DNA from: Nocardia iowensis
Lineage (GTDB): Bacteria; Actinomycetota; Actinomycetes; Mycobacteriales; Mycobacteriaceae
Reading direction: 5' to 3'
Assembly (NCBI RefSeq): GCF_019222765.1
Contig: NZ_CP078145.1
Location: forward strand, 3,906,001 to 3,970,000
DNA: 64,000 bases
The notes beneath the pieces are model-generated. The model was not told where the DNA came from and did not search any database. It was given only the letters and a program-made list of their open reading frames with translations. This document shows, piece after piece, positions 54,145 to 62,688 of this stretch. Numbering within the stretch: the first letter of the stretch is position 1; each line of letters starts with the position of its first letter. The position numbers and the translations under genes were made by a program.

Positions 54145-55278
54145 CTACCGCCGACGGCGCACGGGCCTCCCAGCCCGCGTCAAGCCGATCCGGTGGCCGA
54201 TATCGACGAGCAGGTCGGCGGTCAGCGCCGGGTCGCCCGCGGTATCGCGGTCGGTGTAGTCCGACAGCGCGTATATCTCGGCGAACCCTGTGCGAGACCA
54301 ATACTTTCGGGGGATCTCATTGCGCCCTGCCACGGCGACGACCGGGACGGGCCCGGCCCGGCGGGCGACGACCGCGGGTAGCTTGCCGCGCTCGGACTGC
54401 GCATCGAGGCAGCCCTCACCGGTGACGATGAGGTCTGCTTCCGCGCGGTGGCGGTCGAAGTCGAGCAGGTCGAGGAAATACTCGGCACCGGAGGTCATGC
54501 GAGCGCCGAGCAGCATAGCGGCGAACCCGATCCCACCCGCGCTGCCAGCGCCGGGACTGGCGGCGAGGTCGGCGGCTTCGGGAAAACCGTTGCGGGACAA
54601 CACCTCCACCAAGTGATGAAGACCCCGATCGAGCAGATGTATTGCCGTCAGGTCAGCGCCCTTTTGTGGCCCGTACACGGCGGGCGCTCCTTCCGGCCCG
54701 GTCAGCGGATTGGTCACATCACCAGCGACTACCAATCCGACGGAGGAAAGGCATACCGCCCGTGCGACCTCGATCGAAGTGATGTCGAGCAGAGCCCGAC
54801 CGCTCGGCGCCAAGATGCGTCCGGTCTCGTCGATGAAGCGGAACCCCAAGGCGGTGAGCAGACCGATACCTCCGTCGGTGCTCGCACTGCCACCCAGGGC
54901 AAGCACTACACGTCGCGGATCGAGTCGCAGCGCTTGCCGAAGGGCGTGTCCCAGACCGAGACTCGACGCATCGAGCGCATGCATACGCCCGCTGGGCAGG
55001 GTCGCGAGTCCGCAGGTATTCGCGACCTCGACGACGACGGTGTCACCGCGGACCGCCATCCGTGCGCGACGTGGTAACCCCGTCGCCCCCGCGACGGTGA
55101 TCGTCTGACCGGCGAACCCGGCGGCGACGGCGGCATCGACACTGCCGTCGCCGCCGTCCGCGAGCGGAAGCTGCTCACTGTCCACACCGGACCTCGAAAG
55201 ACCAAGGGCGAGATGATGAGCGACCTCGGCTGCGGTCAGGCTTCCCTTGAATTTGTCGGGAGCGACGAGCACCTTCAT
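54145..55278 (-). CDS. Glycerate kinase, second copy, 377 aa
   Basis: ATG at 55278 overlaps the transporter stop (ATGA). [67 protein letters not shown] and VTGEGCLDAQSERGKLPAVV give the full GlxK-family motif set. It shares family with the kinase at 46034 but differs in many positions, so it is an old paralogue. It ends the tartrate operon by turning D-glycerate into phosphoglycerate. Confidence 0.92.
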   Translation of the reverse strand: MKVLVAPDKFKGSLTAAEVAHHLALGLSRSGVDSEQLPLADGGDGSVDAAVAAGFAGQTITVAGATGLPRRARMAVRGDTVVVEVANTCGLATLPSGRMHALDASSLGLGHALRQALRLDPRRVVLALGGSASTDGGIGLLTALGFRFIDETGRILAPSGRALLDITSIEVARAVCLSSVGLVVAGDVTNPLTGPEGAPAVYGPQKGADLTAIHLLDRGLHHLVEVLSRNGFPEAADLAASPGAGSAGGIGFAAMLLGARMTSGAEYFLDLLDFDRHRAEADLIVTGEGCLDAQSERGKLPAVVARRAGPVPVVAVAGRNEIPRKYWSRTGFAEIYALSDYTDRDTAGDPALTADLLVDIGHRIGLTRAGRPVRRRR

Positions 55279-56582
55279 GCTTCCAGCACCCTGATCAACG
55301 CGGCCGCCGAAATGACGGTGGTCACGCCGCCGATCCGGGTCGAGATCTGGGCGAACGGCATCAGATTCATCCGGTTCGAGGCCGAAAGTATCGCCACATC
55401 ACCGGTTCCGCCGAGCCCGCTGTGGCACACGGTGACCAGCGAGGCGTCGACCGGATACATACCGATGGCCCGGCCGACCCAGAACCCGGTGGCCGCCATC
55501 GACAACACGACGGCGACGCAGGCCGCCACGTAACCCACCGAGAGCACGCCGATGATGTTCTTCAGCGGCAGATACAGCATGCCGAGACCGATCATCGTCG
55601 GATAGATGAAGTGTCGCGCGATCACCGTGTACACGCCGCGCACACTGTCCTCGACCACGGTGGGGAAGACCCCGAACAGCTTGCACAGGACCGACATGAT
55701 GATCACCAGCACCGGTGCTGGCAACTCGACAAACCGCTCCAGCAGCGTGGCGAGCACGAAGAGACCGCAGATGATGAGGACGCCGAGTGCGTGGTTGCGG
55801 GTGCGCGCGGTCAGGTCGGGGTGCGGAACCGGAGCCACCGCAGCGGTCTCGGATGCGGGCACCTTCACCAACTGGCCCCCACCGTCGAGCTGTGGTCGGC
55901 GATCACCGAGCCTGCGCAACAGGCCCGCGGTGATCACCGCGGCGATATTCCCGACAATCGCCGCCGGAATGAGCTCCGCGACATAGCTTTCCGGCTGCCC
56001 GCCCAACGCAGACGCGTACGCGGAGGAAAGGGGAATGACGCCTTCGCCGATGCCGCCCCCGATGATCGGGACCACGATGTAGAACAGCGCCCGATGAAAC
56101 CCGTACCCGAATGCCATGGCGACGCCGATCCCCACCGAGACAGCAACGAATGTGCCGAGCACCAGCGGCGGGAAGATGCGGATCAGACCACCGATCATCA
56201 CCTTCCTGCTCATGCCCAGGATGCTGCCGACCACCAAGGTGCAAATGATGAAGTAGAGGAAGTTCGCCTGTTTCATCAAGACGGTGACGGCCGCCAACGT
56301 GTTCGAATTGAACGCCCCGAAGTACACCAGGATCGACGGCACCATCAGACAGACCAACGCCCCACCGCCGATCTTCGAGATCACCGGAAGCCGATTGCCC
56401 AAGGGGCCGAGCAGCATGCCGAGCCCGACGATCACGGCGAGCCCGCCGATCATGTTCTCCGGTATCGCGTCGAAGAGACCTGCGGCGAGCACCCCGGCGG
56501 TCAGGAGTATCGGAACGATCAGCGGGATGCCGTCGAGGGTCGGCAACGTGAACGATCGCTCGGGCCGTGCCTGCAATTTCAT
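55275..56582 (-). CDS. 2-Hydroxycarboxylate transporter (2HCT) family symporter, 435 aa
   Basis: About 11-12 membrane helices with the two family GGxG re-entrant loops: IIGGGIGEGVIPLSSAYASA and CHSGLGGTGDVAILSASNRM followed by NLMPFAQISTRIGG. These are diagnostic of CitS/CimH-type 2HCT proteins, which move citrate, malate or lactate with Na+ or H+. Here it is flanked by tartrate dehydrogenase and glycerate kinase on one coupled transcript, so tartrate or a related 2-hydroxydicarboxylate is the likely substrate (inference). ATG at 56582 overlaps the tartrate dehydrogenase stop. Confidence 0.9.
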   Translation of the reverse strand: MKLQARPERSFTLPTLDGIPLIVPILLTAGVLAAGLFDAIPENMIGGLAVIVGLGMLLGPLGNRLPVISKIGGGALVCLMVPSILVYFGAFNSNTLAAVTVLMKQANFLYFIICTLVVGSILGMSRKVMIGGLIRIFPPLVLGTFVAVSVGIGVAMAFGYGFHRALFYIVVPIIGGGIGEGVIPLSSAYASALGGQPESYVAELIPAAIVGNIAAVITAGLLRRLGDRRPQLDGGGQLVKVPASETAAVAPVPHPDLTARTRNHALGVLIICGLFVLATLLERFVELPAPVLVIIMSVLCKLFGVFPTVVEDSVRGVYTVIARHFIYPTMIGLGMLYLPLKNIIGVLSVGYVAACVAVVLSMAATGFWVGRAIGMYPVDASLVTVCHSGLGGTGDVAILSASNRMNLMPFAQISTRIGGVTTVISAAALIRVLEA

Positions 56583-57685
56583 GATCGGCTCACGCCGGTC
56601 ATCGATGCTGCGGACGCGAGCTGCGTGCGCACCTGCCCGCCAAGGGATTCCGTCGTTCCGGACCCGCCCATATCGGGCGTCATGGCCGACTTGTCTCGCG
56701 AGAGCACCGTTTCGACGGCGGACAACACGGCGGCCGCGGCGGTGTGTTCGCCCAGATGCTCGAGCATCATCGCCCCGCTCCAGATCTGACCGATCGGATT
56801 GGCGATTCCAAGCCCGGCGATATCGGGAGCAGAGCCGTGCACCGGTTCGAAAAGACTCGGAAACAGTCGTTCGGGGTTGATATTTCCACTCGGTGCGATG
56901 CCGATGGTCCCGGTGCAGGCGGGCCCGAGATCGGAAAGAATGTCGCCGAAAAGATTGCTCGCGACGACCACGTCGAACCAGTCCGGATGCAGGACGAAAT
57001 TGGCCGTCAAAATGTCGATGTGATACTTGTCGACATCGACCTCGGGATAGTTCTGCGCCATCGCGGCGACACGTTCGTCCCAATAGGGCATCGAGATGGA
57101 GATACCGTTGCTCTTGGTCGCCGACGTGAGGTGTTGCTTCGGCCGCCGCCGGGCGAGTTCGAAGGCGTACTTCAGGATTCGATCGACGCCGGTCCTGGTC
57201 ATCACGGTCTCCTGGATCACCGTTTCCCGCTCGGTGCCCTCGAAGATCTTGCCGCCGATGCTCGAGTACTCGCCCTCGGTATTCTCCCTGACCACGTAGA
57301 AATCGACATCACCAGGTAGCCGGCCCGCGAGCGGACTGCTGATACCCGCGAGCAGCCGGACCGGTCGCAAACTCACGTACTGATCGAAGTGCCGCCGGAA
57401 CTGCAACAGACTGCCCCACAGCGAAATGTGGTCCGGGACGGTCTCGGGCCAGCCGACGGCACCGAAGAAGATGGCGTCGAAACCGGCCAGCTCGTCGAAC
57501 CAACCGTCCGGCAGCATTTTTCCGGTGGCGGAATAGTATTCCGCGCTCGCGAAGCCGAACTCGGTGAAATCCAGGGTGAAATCGAATGCGGCCGCTGCGG
57601 CTTCCAGCACTCGAACTCCCTGTGGCACGACTTCTTTGCCGATACCGTCTCCTGGAATGACCGCAATTCGGTGAGTTGCACCCAT
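56579..57685 (-). CDS. ttuC: Tartrate dehydrogenase/decarboxylase (D-malate dehydrogenase family), about 368 aa
   Basis: MGATHRIAVIPGDGIGKEVV opens the isocitrate/isopropylmalate/tartrate dehydrogenase fold. VVRENTEGEYSSIGG, SATKSNGISISMPYWDERV, VASNLFGDILSDLGPACTGTIG and FEPVHGSAPDIAGLGIANPI are family motifs. The overall pattern is that of tartrate/D-malate dehydrogenases (TtuC/DmlA), which decarboxylate meso-tartrate to D-glycerate or oxidise D-malate. I chose ATG 57685; the frame extends to 57763. It heads an operon with transporter and glycerate kinase and is divergent from a LysR regulator. Confidence 0.88.
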   Translation of the reverse strand: MGATHRIAVIPGDGIGKEVVPQGVRVLEAAAAAFDFTLDFTEFGFASAEYYSATGKMLPDGWFDELAGFDAIFFGAVGWPETVPDHISLWGSLLQFRRHFDQYVSLRPVRLLAGISSPLAGRLPGDVDFYVVRENTEGEYSSIGGKIFEGTERETVIQETVMTRTGVDRILKYAFELARRRPKQHLTSATKSNGISISMPYWDERVAAMAQNYPEVDVDKYHIDILTANFVLHPDWFDVVVASNLFGDILSDLGPACTGTIGIAPSGNINPERLFPSLFEPVHGSAPDIAGLGIANPIGQIWSGAMMLEHLGEHTAAAAVLSAVETVLSRDKSAMTPDMGGSGTTESLGGQVRTQLASAASMTGVSRS

Positions 57686-57797
57686 CGTCGCGTGCTCCGA
57701 TCTTCTTGATAGCGCCCCGGTTTCCGTTGTCATGGGGTCGGTCACAACGGTAGGCTCGGACATTCCGCGGCAAAAGATAGGAACGAGAAAGATACTC

Positions 57798-57812
57798 TTT
57801 CCGGAGTGGAAA
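57798..57812. promoter_or_regulatory. Candidate LysR-type site, TTTCC-N5-GGAAA
   Basis: TTTCC and GGAAA form an inverted repeat with a five-base spacer in the gap between the divergent tartrate operon and the LysR gene, 16 bases before the LysR start. LysR sites usually follow T-N11-A and this is shorter, so it is only a candidate. Confidence 0.35.
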
Positions 57813-57828
57813 AGACGAGGAGGTCGCC

Positions 57829-58743
57829 GTGTACGGTGCGTCCACCGACGACGTCACATTCTTCGACATCGTCGCCCGTTCGCGCAGCCTGACCGAAGCG
57901 GCCCGCGAATTCGGTATCTCGGTGTCCTCGGTCAGTAAACGACTGGCGCAGATGGAGGCCCGGCTCGGCGTGCTGCTGGTCCAGCGCAGCACGCGGCGGC
58001 TGACGCTGACGCCGGAGGGGGAGCGCTACGCTGCGGGCGCCTCGTCGATCGCGGCCCAACTCGCGGAGTTGGAAGACTCGATCTCAGGGCAGCGCCACGA
58101 CCTGCGCGGCCGGGTACATATCCGGTCGACGATCGGTCTCGGCCGGGCCCATATCGCGCCGCTCGTCGCGAATTTCGTCGATCGGCACCCGGAAGTGCAG
58201 GTGGATCTGGAGCTTTCGGCGCTGCCGCTCAATATCGGCGGCACCGGCTTCGACATCGACATCAGGGTCGGCGCGTTGCAGGATTCGCGATTGACCGCGA
58301 CCCGGCTGTGGGTGAACCGCCGCGTGGTGTGCGCGTCACCGGAATACGTGCGTCGGCACGGTGCGCCCGCGAATCTCAAAGAGCTCGAACAACACAACTG
58401 CATCATCTTGCGCGAGAACGAGTCCGACTATGCGCTGTGGCGATTCGAGAGCGCGGGCAAGGAGATCTCGATCCGGGTGGCGGGCAACTTGATCAGCAAC
58501 GACGGTGACGTGATCACCCGCTGGTGCCTGGACGGCCGAGGCCTGGTGATGCGGTCGCTCTGGCAGGTCGGCCCGCTATTGCGGGACGGCTCACTCGTCC
58601 AGATATTGCCCGAAGTCGATACGCCGAGCGCGGACATCTCCGCGGTGTATGCCGCCGCCGCGCCACTACCGCGGCGCACCCGTGCCGTCATCGACCACCT
58701 GAAGGCCGGGTTGGGTCAGCGAATCGACGGTCGGCCGGACTGA
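57829..58743 (+). CDS. LysR-family regulator of the tartrate operon, 304 aa
   Basis: GTG at 57829 follows ACGAGGAGG. DNA-binding domain: DVTFFDIVARSRSLTEAARE, ISVSSVSKRLAQMEARLGVL. Effector domain: LRGRVHIRSTIGLGRAHIAP, GFDIDIRVGALQDSRLTA, DVITRWCLDGRGLVMRSLWQ. Placed divergently from tartrate dehydrogenase, the typical arrangement for a LysR activator responding to the substrate (probably tartrate or malate). Family length is normal. Confidence 0.92.
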   Translation: MYGASTDDVTFFDIVARSRSLTEAAREFGISVSSVSKRLAQMEARLGVLLVQRSTRRLTLTPEGERYAAGASSIAAQLAELEDSISGQRHDLRGRVHIRSTIGLGRAHIAPLVANFVDRHPEVQVDLELSALPLNIGGTGFDIDIRVGALQDSRLTATRLWVNRRVVCASPEYVRRHGAPANLKELEQHNCIILRENESDYALWRFESAGKEISIRVAGNLISNDGDVITRWCLDGRGLVMRSLWQVGPLLRDGSLVQILPEVDTPSADISAVYAAAAPLPRRTRAVIDHLKAGLGQRIDGRPD

Positions 58744-58781
58744 GCGCCACGCGAGCGGAAACACCTGTGGCGCAGTGTGTT

Positions 58782-59213
58782 TCAGCCGTACAGTGCGACA
58801 AACTTATCCAGTGAACGCTCGATATCGCCCTTCACCGCACGCGCGACACCGGCGCCGATCGGGCCGAACAACGGCCTGCCGCCGAGCTCGATATCGACGG
58901 TCACCTCCGAGCCCGTCCCCTTCGGCGCGACCAGCAGTTCGAGGCCGAGCTTGGTGCCGCCCTTACCCGCACCGGTCAGCAGCAGTCGGCGGGGTGCCTC
59001 GGCCGCCTTCACCGTCCAGGTCACGCGGTTGCGCAGCCCCTTTACCGAGGCAACGCCGACAAGCTGGGTGCCGACGGTCAGCTGATCGGGAATCTCGCTC
59101 CGCCACGCTTCGTGCATCGTCAGCCACTTGTCGAGGTCGGCGAGATTGGACGTATGTGACCACGCTTCCTCGGGAGAGATCGGCACATCGACGGAGACCT
59201 TCAGCTTTGCCAT
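58782..59213 (-). CDS. SRPBCC-family protein similar to M. tuberculosis Rv0910, 143 aa
   Basis: ATG at 59213 gives MAKLKVSVDVPISPEEAWSH, and the whole protein aligns by eye with Rv0910 (MAKLSGSIDVPLPPEEAWMH as I recall it), including WLTMHEAWRSEIPDQL, VKGLRNRVTWTV and LGGRPLFGPIGAGVARAVKG. Rv0910 is described as the toxin of an Rv0909-Rv0910 toxin-antitoxin pair and has the START/polyketide cyclase fold. I find no Rv0909-like gene beside it here, so it is an orphan or not a toxin. A lipid-binding role is also possible. Confidence 0.82.
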   Translation of the reverse strand: MAKLKVSVDVPISPEEAWSHTSNLADLDKWLTMHEAWRSEIPDQLTVGTQLVGVASVKGLRNRVTWTVKAAEAPRRLLLTGAGKGGTKLGLELLVAPKGTGSEVTVDIELGGRPLFGPIGAGVARAVKGDIERSLDKFVALYG

Positions 59214-59947
59214 GGCCGCATAGTATCCGGTACCCGGGGTTCGCCCTAGTTGGCGCTGGAAGACGTGGGCGACTTCCCCACGTGGTGGTGCGCTCGAGCG
59301 CGCTGCCGGTACGGCTCCGACCGCGCCGGGCGACTCACGGGCAACCGCTGCGCCCGCACCGGCGCCGATCACCCGAGTGATTCCGACTAGAACAGACTGG
59401 ACGGTCCAGCAAACTTCCGGCCGGAGACTGACCCGGATGCTCTGTTGCCGCCGCGCGACGGATCGGCACCGCGATAGGCACGGTTGACACGACGCACGTG
59501 ATATGCAACGGCGCAACCTGATCGGATGATGTGTCCTGTATCTCGACATCGGAAACGCCCCTGGTCACCGTGTGGCTAGCGGCCGTGATCGCCAGCGGCG
59601 CAGCATTATTGCGCACCCGGCGGCACTCGGCATCTCCTGCCTGCAAACGCAATAAGGTGAGTGGATCTGGCGAGACTTGGTTGCTTTGCTGCTAATGTCG
59701 GAACGTCGGGTTCTGGTAACCGTTCGGACACGATCCGTTCGGTCGGCGATAGACCGTGAAATCGCCTGCCCCGTGGGCACTGTGAGGCAAGAGCTGGTCG
59801 GCCTCGTCGGTGTCTATCGGGTTTCCGGTCCTCCGACGTGGACCAGATCCGACCAGGGTTGTGCATGGTCGGCGTCGCGAGGAAGGCGAGACGAAGCACG
59901 ATGACGGAGAGTCGTTTCCTCGGCGCCAATCGACGACGAAAGAACTG
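59214..59947. other. 734-bp gap between the Rv0910-like gene and the conservon
   Basis: No gene with coding-like composition is seen on either strand. It presumably carries the conservon promoter near its right end. I recognised no repeat, terminator or small RNA. Confidence 0.4.
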
Positions 59948-61330
59948 ATGAATCAAGATATCGCCGTGGTGCTTTCATGGATCCTCGCCGCCGCTCTCGT
60001 AGTTGCCATAGCGGTGGCGTTGTACGCAGTGCAGTACGCGAGACAACAGCGAGCCAGGGCCGAGGCACTCGGTAACGAGCAGCGCGCCGCCGAGGAAGCC
60101 GTCGAACGCTTCGCGACTACCACGATTCCCGCGGTAGCCGAGTCGATCAGACGCTTCGATGGCAAAGCTCCCACCGTCGAAATGCCGCCTGCCTTGGAGA
60201 ATTCGCGGCTCGCCCAGGTGTTGCGGTGGATCGCCGAACGGTATGCCGACGACCTGAGCCTGCTACGGTCCGAGACCAGGGAGCAGGCCAACCACGAGGC
60301 GCAGCAGGCGATCAAGGCCGCCGAGGACGCGGTGCGCACCGAGGTGTCGACCGCGTCGCGACAGGCGACCAGCGCGGCGGTGCGGTCGTTCGGCACCTCG
60401 GTGGTCAGTCTCGGCGCCGACGTCAGCCAGGTGGTCAGTGCCGCGCTGCGCGAGCACCGCAAGGACGAGGTGTACGAAACCCTCACCCGGATCGACCACA
60501 CCGTGCAGCAGATGATCCGCCAGGCGCAGTCCTATGTGATCGTCTGCGGTGGCCTGCCCGGCCGCCGCTGGCCCGCCCAGTCGCTCACCGACGTGGTCGG
60601 TGGCGCGGTCGGCCGCGTCCGCGACTACCTGCGGGTGCGCCCCAACCAGCTCGACCGGGTGGTGATCAGCCGTGCGGTGGAGCCGCTGGTGCACACCCTG
60701 GCCACCCTGCTCGACAACGCGCTGCGCTATTCGCCGCCGACGTCTTTCGTCGATGTGAGCTTCCAAGAGGGGCACCACGGCGTCACCGTGATCATCGACG
60801 ACGCGGGCGTGCGGATGAATGCCGAGCAGATGGAAGAGGCCAGGCAGGTGCTCGCGCACGAGCGCTCGGTCGACATCCATCAGCTCGGGCCCTCACCCAA
60901 GGTCGGCTTCCCCGGCATCGCCGCTTTGGCCCGTCGCTACGGCTTCACCGTCTACATCGACGGCCCGAACGTCTACGGCGGCATGCGCGCGATGGTCTAC
61001 ATCCCCGAGGCCCTGCTGATGACCCCGCAGCCCGGCCAGGAGGTCGCGCCGTCCCGCGAGATCGTCGCCGAACCCACGCCGGCGCCCGCTCCGGTGAGCG
61101 AACCGCAGAGCGAAGAGCCAAGCGAGAGTGAGGCATTCGCCGTGCACGAAATCACCAGCGGTGGCTTACCGAAGCGCCGTCGCAGAACGGTCGCGCTCGC
61201 ACCGGTCGGTCCGCGCACCGAACCCGGCCTCGCCCGGCCCGACATCGCCGCCGCCTGGCACAACGGCTCCAAGAGCGGCCGTGCCGCCGCCTCCGATCAG
61301 TCCGATCACACGGAAGGGATGACATCCTGA
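59948..61330 (+). CDS. cvnA: Conservon protein CvnA, sensor-kinase-like ATPase, 460 aa
   Basis: An N-terminal membrane helix (VVLSWILAAALVVAIAVALY) is followed by a coiled-coil region with many Ala/Glu/Gln (residues 40-190) and a HATPase_c domain: LDNALRYSPP (N box), DDAGVRMNAEQMEEA and KVGFPGIAALARRYGF. No clear phospho-accepting His box is visible, as usual for CvnA proteins. C-terminal tail is Pro/Glu-rich. It anchors the conservon complex, in which CvnA-D act like a membrane GTPase-linked signalling set in Streptomyces. Stop and next start overlap by one base. Confidence 0.92.
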   Translation: MNQDIAVVLSWILAAALVVAIAVALYAVQYARQQRARAEALGNEQRAAEEAVERFATTTIPAVAESIRRFDGKAPTVEMPPALENSRLAQVLRWIAERYADDLSLLRSETREQANHEAQQAIKAAEDAVRTEVSTASRQATSAAVRSFGTSVVSLGADVSQVVSAALREHRKDEVYETLTRIDHTVQQMIRQAQSYVIVCGGLPGRRWPAQSLTDVVGGAVGRVRDYLRVRPNQLDRVVISRAVEPLVHTLATLLDNALRYSPPTSFVDVSFQEGHHGVTVIIDDAGVRMNAEQMEEARQVLAHERSVDIHQLGPSPKVGFPGIAALARRYGFTVYIDGPNVYGGMRAMVYIPEALLMTPQPGQEVAPSREIVAEPTPAPAPVSEPQSEEPSESEAFAVHEITSGGLPKRRRRTVALAPVGPRTEPGLARPDIAAAWHNGSKSGRAAASDQSDHTEGMTS

Positions 61331-61755
61331 TGGCTGTACCGGTGACCGACAGCAGTAACAAGCTGGGGTGGCTACTCGAAGATCTCAATGTCCCGGGAGT
61401 CAGATTCGCGGTTCTCCTCTCCGAGGACGGGTTACGGATCGCGCACTCCGCCGGTATCGAACGCGACGAGGCCGAGCGTTTCTCCGCCGCCGCGTCGGGC
61501 CTGCGGTCCCTCGGTAAGGCACTCGGCGAGTTCTGCGGCGACGGGAACAACGGTGTGCGGCAGAACATGACGGAATACGACCAGGGCATGATCCTGATCA
61601 CCGCCGCGGGTGAGGGCGCGCTATTGGGCGTCGCCACCACCACCGAGATCGACGTGGCACTCATCGCGCACCGGATGAACGAACTCGCCGGTCGGGTCGG
61701 ACACGAGCTGGGGAGCCAGCCGCGCAGGCGTGTTGATGGTGGCGAATTGCCATGA
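61330..61755 (+). CDS. cvnB: Conservon protein CvnB, roadblock/LC7 domain, 141 aa
   Basis: LGWLLEDLNVPGVRFAVLLS, EDGLRIAHSAGIERDEAERF and AAGEGALLGVATTTEIDVAL are the roadblock/LC7 fold of MglB/CvnB proteins. It likely modulates the nucleotide state of CvnD. Starts at the last base of the cvnA stop and overlaps cvnC by four bases. Confidence 0.95.
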   Translation: MAVPVTDSSNKLGWLLEDLNVPGVRFAVLLSEDGLRIAHSAGIERDEAERFSAAASGLRSLGKALGEFCGDGNNGVRQNMTEYDQGMILITAAGEGALLGVATTTEIDVALIAHRMNELAGRVGHELGSQPRRRVDGGELP

Positions 61756-62108
61756 CATCACGGTCCCGGCGTGATCCCGATCTGGTTCGGGCATACGTGC
61801 GCACCGGGGGACGTACCCGTCCCACTCGCGAGTTGGACCTGGTCACTCTGGTCCGCGCCGCCGCCAAGGACCCATCCCCGGGTGCCGCACCCGATGCACG
61901 CCGGGTCATGAATCTCTGTAGCCGCCGTGGTGCGCTCTCGATCGCCGAACTCGCCGCGTACCTGGACCTGCCGCCGTCCGTCGTGAAGATCATCACGGCG
62001 GACCTGATGGACAGCGGCCATCTGACCACGCCTACCCCGGCGGAAAACCTGCCGGAGATTGCTCTGCTGGAGGAGGTACTCAATGGGCTCCGTGCTCTCG
62101 CCGTCTGA
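61752..62108 (+). CDS. cvnC: Conservon protein CvnC, DUF742, 118 aa
   Basis: The opening RAYVRTGGRTRPTRELDLVT followed by CSRRGALSIAELAAYLDLPPS is the hallmark of DUF742 proteins: an unstructured N-terminus and a winged HTH-like domain. It is a conserved third member of conservons; its molecular function is unclear. It overlaps both neighbours, with cvnD starting 26 bases before its stop. Confidence 0.95.
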   Translation: MTSRSRRDPDLVRAYVRTGGRTRPTRELDLVTLVRAAAKDPSPGAAPDARRVMNLCSRRGALSIAELAAYLDLPPSVVKIITADLMDSGHLTTPTPAENLPEIALLEEVLNGLRALAV

Positions 62109-62688
62109 TCGCCCAGTCGACTATGTGCCGGAGACCGTTACCCGTTCCGTAAAGCTGTTGGTGGCAGGCAATTTCGGGGTCGGCAAGACGACCTTCGTGA
62201 GCAGCGTCTCGGAAATCAAGCCACTGCGCACCGAGGAGACCATCACCGAGGCCAGCGTCGGCGTCGACGACATGGCAGGCCTGCCCGGCAAATCCCAGAC
62301 GACCGTGGCGATGGATTTCGGCCGCATCACGCTCAGCCCGCAGCTCGCGCTCTACTTGTTCGGCACGCCGGGCCAGCAGCGGTTCGTCCCGTTATGGGAA
62401 GAGCTGGCCCGCGGCGCGCTCGGCGCTCTGGTGCTGGTCGATACCCGACGCATCGAGAAGTCCGATGAGGTGCTTTCCGTGCTCGAGGAGCGCGGCGTGC
62501 CGTATTCGGTGGCGGTCAACCAGTTCGAGGGCGCCAAGAACTTTCCGCTCGGCGAGGTCCGCGACGCCCTGGACCTCGCACCCGACACCCCACTCACCTC
62601 CTTGGACGCACGTGATAGAGGCACGTGCCTGCGGTCCCTGATCACGCTCGTCGAATTCCTGTTCCATCGTCTGGAGTCACGTCTTTGA
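62083..62688 (+). CDS. cvnD: Conservon protein CvnD, small GTPase-like ATP/GTP-binding protein, 201 aa
   Basis: ATG 62083 follows GGAGG. Walker A is GNFGVGKTTF, the switch region contains TEASVGVDD, Walker B-like LYLFGTPGQQRFVPLW, and NKxD is replaced by NQFE (VAVNQFEGAKNF). This is the MglA/Cvn-type G domain. It is likely to be regulated by CvnB and to signal to the P450 or to CvnA. Stop overlaps the P450 start (TTGA). Confidence 0.94.
   Translation: MGSVLSPSDRPVDYVPETVTRSVKLLVAGNFGVGKTTFVSSVSEIKPLRTEETITEASVGVDDMAGLPGKSQTTVAMDFGRITLSPQLALYLFGTPGQQRFVPLWEELARGALGALVLVDTRRIEKSDEVLSVLEERGVPYSVAVNQFEGAKNFPLGEVRDALDLAPDTPLTSLDARDRGTCLRSLITLVEFLFHRLESRL

Noticed and set aside
55422..56789. Long plus-strand frame opposite the 2HCT transporter
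   Set aside because: Low-complexity His/Arg/Asp/Glu composition; the minus-strand transporter with GGxG motifs is the real gene.
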